Source of the DNA: Dyella sedimenti
GTDB taxonomy: Bacteria > Pseudomonadota > Gammaproteobacteria > Xanthomonadales > Rhodanobacteraceae
Direction: 5' to 3'
NCBI RefSeq assembly: GCF_022760995.1
Contig: NZ_JAKWJO010000005.1
Coordinates: 186,001 to 250,000, forward strand
DNA length: 64,000 nt
The notes beneath the pieces were generated by a model. That model was not told where the DNA came from and did not search any database. It saw only the letters and a list, made by a program, of their open reading frames with translations. Below, one piece after another: positions 57,764 to 64,000 of the stretch. Position 1 is the stretch's first letter. Every line of letters begins with the position of its first letter. The position numbers and the translations under genes are program-made.

Positions 57764-58806
57764 GCGCCGCTGACCCCCGCCTGGGCGAAGGTGGCCATGC
57801 GCGCGTGCAGGTCGCAGGCAAGCCGCAGCAGGGGCACGGCGGCGGCCGCGCCGCTGCCCTCGCCCAGCCGCAAGGCGAGATCCAGCAGCGGGTCGGCATC
57901 GAGCGCGGCCAGCAAGCGGGCATGGCCGCGCTCGCGCGAGCGGTGCGCGAACAGCATCCAGTCGCGGCAGCCAGGGTTGATGCGCACCGCCACCAGCGCC
58001 GCGGCGGTGGTGATGAAGCCATCCACCAGCACGGGGATGCCGCGCTGCGCGCAAGCGATATAGGCGCCGGCCAGCGCCGCGATCTCGAAGCCGCCCACGC
58101 GGGCCAGCCAGGCCAGCGGATCGTCGTCGGCGGGATAGCGGGCCAGGGCGCGCTCGATCACCTCGGCCTTGTGCCGGATGCCCCCGGCATCCAGGCCGGT
58201 GCCCGCGCCGGCCAGGGCCGCGGGCGATTCGCCCAGCAACGCGCAGGCCAGCGCCGCCGCCGAGGTGGTGTTGGCGATACCCATCTCGCCGCCGATGAAC
58301 AACTGCGCCTGCGCCTGGCGCGCGGCCTCGGCACTGTCGGCGCCGGCGCCCAGGGCCGCCGCCAGTTGTCCGTCGTCCATCGCCGGCCGCTCGCAGAAGT
58401 TGTGCGTCTGCGGGGCGATGATGGCGCGCCGCACCTGCGGCAGCTCGCCCGGATCGTTGACCGTGCCCAGGTTCACCACTTCCAGCATGGCGCCCAGCGA
58501 ACGCGCGAGCACGCTGATCGCCGCGCCGCCGTTGGCGAAGTTGCGCACCATCTCGCCGGTCACCACCTGCGGGAAGGCCGACACGCCCTCCGCCGCCACG
58601 CCATGGTCACCGGCGAACACGCTGATCCACACCTGCTGCGCGGAGGGCTGCGCGGTGCGCTGCAGGCCGGCCAGGCGTATCGCCAGCGCCTCCAGGGTGC
58701 CGAGCGAGCCCGGCGGCTTGGTCAGTTGCGCCTGGCGTTCGCGCGCGCGCCGCGCGCTTTCCACATCGACGGCAAGACAGGGGTGACTCAGCCAATCAAG
58801 GCTCAT
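57760..58806 (-). CDS. cobT: Nicotinate-nucleotide-dimethylbenzimidazole phosphoribosyltransferase
   Basis: The 348-aa product has [20 protein letters not shown] near the N-terminus, [40 protein letters not shown], and the catalytic Glu region [16 protein letters not shown]-like (here [16 protein letters not shown]). It activates dimethylbenzimidazole as alpha-ribazole phosphate. It overlaps cobU by 4 nt. Confidence 0.97.
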   Translation of the reverse strand: MSLDWLSHPCLAVDVESARRARERQAQLTKPPGSLGTLEALAIRLAGLQRTAQPSAQQVWISVFAGDHGVAAEGVSAFPQVVTGEMVRNFANGGAAISVLARSLGAMLEVVNLGTVNDPGELPQVRRAIIAPQTHNFCERPAMDDGQLAAALGAGADSAEAARQAQAQLFIGGEMGIANTTSAAALACALLGESPAALAGAGTGLDAGGIRHKAEVIERALARYPADDDPLAWLARVGGFEIAALAGAYIACAQRGIPVLVDGFITTAAALVAVRINPGCRDWMLFAHRSRERGHARLLAALDADPLLDLALRLGEGSGAAAAVPLLRLACDLHARMATFAQAGVSGA

Positions 58807-59324
58807 GCAAGACTTCCTTTGAGAACTAGCGGCAGGCCCGCCGCGACAAACAGCACTCTCTCGCACCGGGTGGCCAGCGCCTGGTGCAGGCGGCCGGCTT
58901 CGTCGACGAAGCGGCGCGACAACTCGCCCATCGGCACCACGCCCAGGCCCACCTCGTTGCTGACCAGCAGCACCTGGCCTGGCAGCGTGGGCAGCGCCTC
59001 GAGCAGCGCCTCGCGCTCGCGCGCAAAGCGCTCGGGATCGTCCGCGCCCAGCAGGTTGCTCAGCCACAGGGTGAGGCAGTCGACCAACACGCAGCCCCCC
59101 GGGCGCGCATAGGCGCGCAGCGCATCGGCCAGCGCCAGCGGCTCCTCCACGCTATGCCAGTGGGCGGGGCGGCGGGCGCGGTGGTGGGCGATGCGCGCGG
59201 CCATTTCCTCGTCGTGCGCCTGCGCGGTGGCGATATAGGCCACCGGGTGCTCGGTGGCCGCGGCCAGCCGCTCGGCCAGCGCGCTCTTGCCCGAACGGGC
59301 GCCGCCCAGGATCAGGGTACGCAT
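58803..59324 (-). CDS. cobU: Adenosylcobinamide kinase/guanylyltransferase
   Basis: The 173-aa product has P-loop [12 protein letters not shown] (8-19), [20 protein letters not shown] with the guanylylated His region, [12 protein letters not shown] and [11 protein letters not shown]. It phosphorylates and then guanylylates adenosylcobinamide. Its start lies 13 nt inside the cobQ coding end. Confidence 0.97.
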   Translation of the reverse strand: MRTLILGGARSGKSALAERLAAATEHPVAYIATAQAHDEEMAARIAHHRARRPAHWHSVEEPLALADALRAYARPGGCVLVDCLTLWLSNLLGADDPERFAREREALLEALPTLPGQVLLVSNEVGLGVVPMGELSRRFVDEAGRLHQALATRCERVLFVAAGLPLVLKGSLA

Positions 59325-60793
59325 GGGCGTTCGCCTCGCATCGACAGCAGGCGCCGCAGCGCGGCCGTGTCCAGGTGGGTCTCCACCGCATCGGCGAGAC
59401 GGTCGATGGCGGCCTCCCGCCCGGCGCGCACGTCGAACGGCGCGGCTTCGCGCAGGCCGGCCCAGGCCAGCAGCGCGGCCAGGGCCTGCGGTTCGTCGAA
59501 CAGGCCGTGCACATAGGTGCCCAGCACCTGCCCGTCCGGCGACAGCGCGCCATCCGGCCGGCCGCCGTCGAGCACGCTTGAAGGCTGCCTCAAGGCATCA
59601 CCACGGCTGACGCCGCAATGGATTTCATAGCCGCTCACCCGCACGTCTCCCAGGACCAGTTTCCCACTCACGCGTCGAAGCGCCTTGTGCGCCTCCAGCG
59701 TGGTTTCCATCGCCAACCAACCCAGTCCCTCGCTCGAGCCCGGCTCACTCTCGATACCCTGCGGATCATGCACGAAGCGCCCCAGCATCTGGAAGCCGCC
59801 GCAGATGCCGACCAGCTTGCCGCCATAACGCAGGTGGCGGGCGATGGACGACGCCCAGCCGTTGTCCCGCAGCCAGCGGAGATCGGCCCGCGTGGCCTTG
59901 GAACCCGGCAGGACGATCAGGTCGCAGGCGGGCGGCGGGCTGCCCGGCCCGACGAACGCCAGCTCCACGTCGGAATGCGCGCGCAGGGCATCGACGTCGG
60001 TGTGGTTGCTGATGCGCGGCAGCGCGGGCACGACCACGCGCAGGCGCGCAGCGGTTTTGTGATGCACATCACGCGGCAAGGCGTCCTCCGCCTCCAGCTG
60101 CAGGCCATGCAGATAGGGCAGCACGCCGAGCACGGGCTTGCCGGTCTCGCGTTCCAGCCAATCCAGTCCCGGCTGCAGCAGCGCCATGTCGCCGCGGAAG
60201 CGGTTGATCACGAAGCCGGCCACGCGCTCGCGTTCGCTGGCCGAGAGCAGGGCCAGCGTGCCGACCAGATGGGCGAACACGCCACCACGGTCGATGTCGG
60301 CGATCAGCACCACCGGGCAATCCACCGCCTCGGCGTAGCCCATGTTGGCGATGTCGCGGTCGCGCAGGTTGATTTCCGCCGGGCTGCCCGCGCCTTCCAC
60401 GATCACTGCCTCGTAGCACCCGCACAGGCGCTCGTGCGAGGCCAGCACGGCATCCATCGCGAGGCGCTTGTAGTCGTGGTAGCGGTGCGCGTCCATGTTG
60501 CCGATGGCGTGGCCGTGCACGATCACCTGCGCGCCGGTATCGCTGTTGGGCTTGAGCAGCACCGGGTTGAAATCGGTATGCGGCGGCACGCCGGCCGCCT
60601 GCGCCTGCACCGCCTGGGCACGGCCGATTTCGCCGCCGTCGACCGTCACCGCCGAGTTGAGCGCCATGTTCTGTGGCTTGAACGGCGCCACCGCCACGCC
60701 CTGCCGGCGCAGCCAGCGGCACAGGCCGGTGACCAGCGCGCTCTTGCCGGCATCGGAGGTACAGCCCTGCACCATCAGCACGCCCGCGCTCAT
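59312..60793 (-). CDS. cobQ: Cobyric acid synthase
   Basis: The 493-aa glutamine amidotransferase has a dethiobiotin-synthetase-like ATP domain ([33 protein letters not shown]) and a triad-type glutaminase domain ([14 protein letters not shown] with the nucleophile Cys, YEIHCGVS). It amidates four carboxylates of the corrin ring. It overlaps cobD by 4 nt. Confidence 0.97.
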   Translation of the reverse strand: MSAGVLMVQGCTSDAGKSALVTGLCRWLRRQGVAVAPFKPQNMALNSAVTVDGGEIGRAQAVQAQAAGVPPHTDFNPVLLKPNSDTGAQVIVHGHAIGNMDAHRYHDYKRLAMDAVLASHERLCGCYEAVIVEGAGSPAEINLRDRDIANMGYAEAVDCPVVLIADIDRGGVFAHLVGTLALLSASERERVAGFVINRFRGDMALLQPGLDWLERETGKPVLGVLPYLHGLQLEAEDALPRDVHHKTAARLRVVVPALPRISNHTDVDALRAHSDVELAFVGPGSPPPACDLIVLPGSKATRADLRWLRDNGWASSIARHLRYGGKLVGICGGFQMLGRFVHDPQGIESEPGSSEGLGWLAMETTLEAHKALRRVSGKLVLGDVRVSGYEIHCGVSRGDALRQPSSVLDGGRPDGALSPDGQVLGTYVHGLFDEPQALAALLAWAGLREAAPFDVRAGREAAIDRLADAVETHLDTAALRRLLSMRGERPCVP

Positions 60794-61785
60794 GGCCGTG
60801 CCGCCACGCCGAGCCGGGCCAGGGCCGCGTCCAGGCGGTCGAACGCGGCATCGTCGGCAGGCAGGCCGAAGCGCAGGCTGCGCGGCTCGTCGAACAGGCG
60901 CGTCAGCACGCCTTGCCGCGCCAGCGCGCGATGCCAGTCCGGCGCGCGCTCGTCGCGGCACCACTGGAAGAATGCGCTGCCCGCCGTCGGGGCCAGGCCG
61001 TGCCGTTCCAGCAACATCGCCAGCCGGGCGCTGGATCGATGCAGCCACGCGCGGGCGTGTCGCTGCCAATCGAGATCGGCCAACGCACGCCGCACGACAT
61101 AGCGTGTGGGCCCGGCCAGCGTCCAGGGACCCAGTTGCTCGCGCAGCGCATCCAGCAATGGCGCCGGTGCGCACGCGAAGCCCGCGCGCGCACCGGCCAG
61201 GCCGAAGAACTTGCCCACCGAGCGCAGCACCACCAGGCCCTCGCGCCCGCTCTCGGGACACAGGCTGTGGTCCGGCGTGGCGTCCATGAAGGCCTCGTCC
61301 ACCACCAGCCAGCCGCAGCGCGTGGCCAGCGCGGCATGGCAGGCCAGCAGCGTTTCCCGCGCAAAGCATTCGCCGCCGGGATTGTTGGGATGGATCAGCA
61401 CCAGCACGTCCAGCGCCGATGCGGCATCCAGCAACGTCGCGGCGGGCATCGCCGCCACCTGGTGGCCCGCGCGGCGCCAGGCGTGCGCATGCTCGGCGTA
61501 GCCCGGCGCGATCACGCCCACCCGCGATGGCCCCCGCAACATCGGCAGGGCCTGGATGGCGGCCTGCGTGCCGGCGATCGGCAGCAATTGCGGCGCGCCA
61601 TAGTAGGCGCGCGCCGCTTCGACCAGGTCGTCGTCATCCTCGGGCAGCCGCTGCCAGGCATGGGGCGGTATCGCCGGCACCGGCCAGGCGTAGGGGCTGA
61701 CGCCGGTGGAAAGATCCAGCCAGCACTCCACGGCGATATCGTATTCGCGCGCGGCGCGGCGCACGCGCCCTCCGTGCTCAAGCAT
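60790..61785 (-). CDS. cobD: Threonine-phosphate decarboxylase (PLP-dependent)
   Basis: The 331-aa class I/II aminotransferase-fold protein has [14 protein letters not shown] near the N-terminus, PNNPGG (about 133-138), VVDEAFMD (about 161-168) and the PLP lysine Lys192 in [14 protein letters not shown]. It makes aminopropanol phosphate for the nucleotide loop. Naming varies between species (cobC in Pseudomonas). It starts 8 nt inside the cbiB coding end. Confidence 0.93.
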   Translation of the reverse strand: MLEHGGRVRRAAREYDIAVECWLDLSTGVSPYAWPVPAIPPHAWQRLPEDDDDLVEAARAYYGAPQLLPIAGTQAAIQALPMLRGPSRVGVIAPGYAEHAHAWRRAGHQVAAMPAATLLDAASALDVLVLIHPNNPGGECFARETLLACHAALATRCGWLVVDEAFMDATPDHSLCPESGREGLVVLRSVGKFFGLAGARAGFACAPAPLLDALREQLGPWTLAGPTRYVVRRALADLDWQRHARAWLHRSSARLAMLLERHGLAPTAGSAFFQWCRDERAPDWHRALARQGVLTRLFDEPRSLRFGLPADDAAFDRLDAALARLGVAARP

Positions 61786-62704
61786 GCAGGGTTCTCCACA
61801 GCAGCGCCGCCACACACGACACGCCCAGCCAGAGCAGCACGGCATGGCGCACCAGCCGCAGCGCGCGCACGATGGCCTCGGCATCCGGCGGCACGCCCTC
61901 GCCCAGCTCCGGGCGTGCTTCCCAATGGCCATCGTAGGGCGCGGCGCCCCCCAGGCGCACCGCCAGCGCGCCGGCACCGGCGGCCATCACCGGGCCGGCG
62001 TTGGGACTGTCCCAGGTGGGCGCCTGGGTTCGCCAGCAGCGCCAGGCGCGCGCGGTATCGCCGAGCAGCGCATAGCTGAGCGCGGCCAGCCGCGCCGGCA
62101 GGTAGTTGAGCGCATCGTCGATGCGCGCCGCCGCCCAGCCGAAGCGTTCATAGCGCGGCGTGCGGTAGCCCCACATCGCGTCCAGCGTATTGGCCAGCCG
62201 GTACAGCACCGCGCCGGGCGCGCCGAGCAGCGCGAACCAGAACAGCGCGCCGAACACCGCGTCGTTGCCGTTCTCCAGCACCGACTCGGTAGCGGCCGCC
62301 GCCACCTGGGTGGCGTCGAGCCTCGGCGCATCGCGGCTGACCATGCGCGCCACGGCGGCGCGCGCGCCATCGAGATCGCCAGCACGCAGGGCCCGCGCCA
62401 CCGGCATGGCGTGCTCGGCCAGGCTGCGATGCCCGGTCGCGAGATAGAGCACCACGGCGTCGAAGGCGCCCGCCAGCCAACCGGACGCCGCATGCAAGGC
62501 CAGGCTCACTGCGCTGACCAACGCGACCGGCGGCAGCACCGCGAGGCACCAGGCCACCACGCCGGCCGGCTTCCGCTCGGCATACACCTTGCCCTCCACC
62601 GCCTGCGCCAGGCGGCCGAAGCCCACCAGCGGATGCGCCCGTCGCGGTTCGCCCAGCCAGGCGTCAAGGCCCAGCGCGAGCAGCATGGCGACCGCCGTGC
62701 TCAT
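61778..62704 (-). CDS. cbiB: Adenosylcobinamide-phosphate synthase
   Basis: The 308-aa membrane protein has [20 protein letters not shown] at the N-terminus, MVSRD...[13 protein letters not shown] in the centre, [13 protein letters not shown] and [16 protein letters not shown]. It attaches aminopropanol (phosphate) to cobyric acid. It overlaps cobB by 4 nt. Confidence 0.95.
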   Translation of the reverse strand: MSTAVAMLLALGLDAWLGEPRRAHPLVGFGRLAQAVEGKVYAERKPAGVVAWCLAVLPPVALVSAVSLALHAASGWLAGAFDAVVLYLATGHRSLAEHAMPVARALRAGDLDGARAAVARMVSRDAPRLDATQVAAAATESVLENGNDAVFGALFWFALLGAPGAVLYRLANTLDAMWGYRTPRYERFGWAAARIDDALNYLPARLAALSYALLGDTARAWRCWRTQAPTWDSPNAGPVMAAGAGALAVRLGGAAPYDGHWEARPELGEGVPPDAEAIVRALRLVRHAVLLWLGVSCVAALLWRTLHA

Positions 62705-63999
62705 GGCAGGAACAGCCGCAGCGCCGCCGTGGGATCGGAGGGGAAATAAAAATGCACGAAGCTGGCGGTGAGGCGCCGGTGCCGGTACACCGCCTCGCGG
62801 CTCGGTCCACCATCGGGATTGGCCGCCAGCGCCAACGGTTCTTGCGCCAGTTCAGCCTTGGCGTAGTGGAAAGTGTGGCCGCGCAGTTCGCCCTCGGGCA
62901 CGGCGACCGACTGCAGGCCCAGGCCGCTCAACCTCGCCTGCATGCGGGCGGAACCTCGCAACAGGCCCGCCATCGGATAGGCCGGGCCATCGCGCCCGGC
63001 CAGCGTCTCCAGCGCGTAGAGCAGGCCGCCGCATTCGGCCAGCAGCGGCTTGCCGGCCTCGACATGGCGATGCAGCGCCTCGCGCAGATGCGTTTGCCGC
63101 GACAACGCCGGCAGGTGCAACTCCGGATAACCACCCGGTAGCCAGGCCGCATCGCACCCGGGCAGCGGCTCGCCCGCCAGCGGCGCGAAGAAGCGCAGCT
63201 CCGCACCGGCGGCGCGCAGCACGTCGAGGTTGGCCGGATAGAGGAAGCAGAAGGCCGCGTCGCGCGCGATGGCGATGCGGCGGCCACGCAGCAGCGGCGG
63301 CACCTGCGCCAGGGCCGCTTCCGGAAAATCCACCGGCGGCGGCAGCGCCGGCGAGGCATGCGCCTCCCAGGCATCGGCCAGCGCATCCAGGCGCGCGTCG
63401 ATATCGTCCAGCTCGTGCGCGGCCACCAGGCCGAGGTGGCGCTCCGGCAGCGCGAGTTTCTCGTCGCGCGGCAACGCGCCCAGCCAATGCAGGCCAGGCG
63501 GCAGGCTGCCGGCCAGCAGCTGCGCGTGATACGCGCTGCCCACGCGGTTGGCCGCCACGCCGTGCAGGTGCAGGCCCTCGCGGTAATGGGCGAGTCCCTG
63601 CGCGAGCGCGCCGAAAGTCTGCGCCATCGCCGAGCCGTCGATCACCGCCAGCACCGGCAGGCCGAAGCGCTGCGCGAGATCCGCGCTGGACAGGCGCCCA
63701 TCGAACAGGCCCATCACGCCCTCGATGAGGATCAGGTCCGCCTCGCCGGCCGCCGCGTGGAGACGTGCGCGCACGTCCGCCTCGCCGTTCATCCACAGGT
63801 CGAGCTGGTAGACCGGCGCACCGCTGGCGCGCTCCAGCACCATCGGATCGAGGAAGTCGGGGCCGGTCTTGAACACCCGCACGCGCTTGCCGCGACGGGC
63901 GTGCCAGCGCGCCAGCGCGGCGGTGACGGAGGTCTTGCCCTGGCCCGAGGCCGGAGCCGAGACCATCAGGGCGGGACAATGCCGCGAAAGGTCGCTCAT
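62701..63999 (-). CDS. cobB: Cobyrinic acid a,c-diamide synthase (CobB/CbiA)
   Basis: The 432-aa product has an N-terminal ATP domain ([40 protein letters not shown]) and a C-terminal class I glutaminase-like domain ([24 protein letters not shown] with the nucleophile Cys, GHTFHYAK). It amidates the a and c side chains of the corrin ring. The ATG lies one base from the window edge, so the ribosome-binding site and promoter are not visible. All downstream cob genes overlap in series. Confidence 0.95.
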   Translation of the reverse strand: MSDLSRHCPALMVSAPASGQGKTSVTAALARWHARRGKRVRVFKTGPDFLDPMVLERASGAPVYQLDLWMNGEADVRARLHAAAGEADLILIEGVMGLFDGRLSSADLAQRFGLPVLAVIDGSAMAQTFGALAQGLAHYREGLHLHGVAANRVGSAYHAQLLAGSLPPGLHWLGALPRDEKLALPERHLGLVAAHELDDIDARLDALADAWEAHASPALPPPVDFPEAALAQVPPLLRGRRIAIARDAAFCFLYPANLDVLRAAGAELRFFAPLAGEPLPGCDAAWLPGGYPELHLPALSRQTHLREALHRHVEAGKPLLAECGGLLYALETLAGRDGPAYPMAGLLRGSARMQARLSGLGLQSVAVPEGELRGHTFHYAKAELAQEPLALAANPDGGPSREAVYRHRRLTASFVHFYFPSDPTAALRLFLP

Positions 64000-64000
64000 C

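Overview
The window is a GC-rich (roughly two thirds G+C), densely coded gammaproteobacterial chromosome segment. Gene content and order fit the Lysobacterales (Xanthomonadales), probably Rhodanobacteraceae (Dyella, Frateuria, Luteibacter or Rhodanobacter). The evidence is the chain fmdB, DUF3011, aspS, yebC, ruvCA/B, ybgC, tolQRAB, pal, cpoB, queE, queC, tRNA-Lys, together with SapC, a stand-alone HNH protein and a CAP-domain flavoprotein. The family assignment is inference. No phage, insertion sequence, CRISPR array or rRNA was seen.

Layout. 1-5235 (minus): end of a virJ/acvB-like gene, mprF, and an OPT transporter. 5236-5934: a 0.7-kb gene-free stretch packed with several repeat types. 5935-13844: peptide deformylase (minus), cstA-ybdD with a strong terminator, a DUF2127 membrane protein, an acetyltransferase, sapC (minus), an HNH endonuclease and dxs. 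14164-17307: a classical autotransporter. 17458-22687: prmC, a cNMP-domain/thioredoxin-reductase-like flavoprotein, a MarR-GNAT fusion behind a very clear palindromic operator, a short-chain dehydrogenase and a small membrane protein. 22869-28390: M1 aminopeptidase divergent from oxyR, then msrA, apt and DUF2007. 28551-31648: glnS, a nucleoside deaminase and a VTT/TVP38 membrane protein.

31746-39941 is the least conventional block. It holds two sensor kinases with related H-boxes (one hybrid), a LuxR-type response regulator and a PhnD-like periplasmic binding protein. Among them, on the opposite strand, is a protein that reads as DotU/TssL fused to the N-terminal domain of IcmF/TssM. Every nucleotide-binding motif in its TssM part looks degenerate, and no other type VI secretion gene is in the window. 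This is my best candidate for an undescribed system.

40226-56243 (all minus) is core housekeeping: tRNA-Lys with its terminator, queC and queE, the Tol-Pal envelope complex, the Holliday-junction genes with a kup potassium transporter lodged between ruvA and ruvB, yebC, aspS and small flanking genes. 56478-63999 (all minus) is a tightly overlapping cobalamin-assembly operon (cobB, cbiB, cobD, cobQ, cobU, cobT, cobC, cobS) covering late amidation and nucleotide-loop assembly. Its promoter and any riboswitch lie beyond the right edge.

Coordinates are from direct reading. Starts were adjusted where ribosome-binding sites, signal peptides or overlaps pointed to a different codon. Functional names rest on recognised motifs and family knowledge, with no database search.
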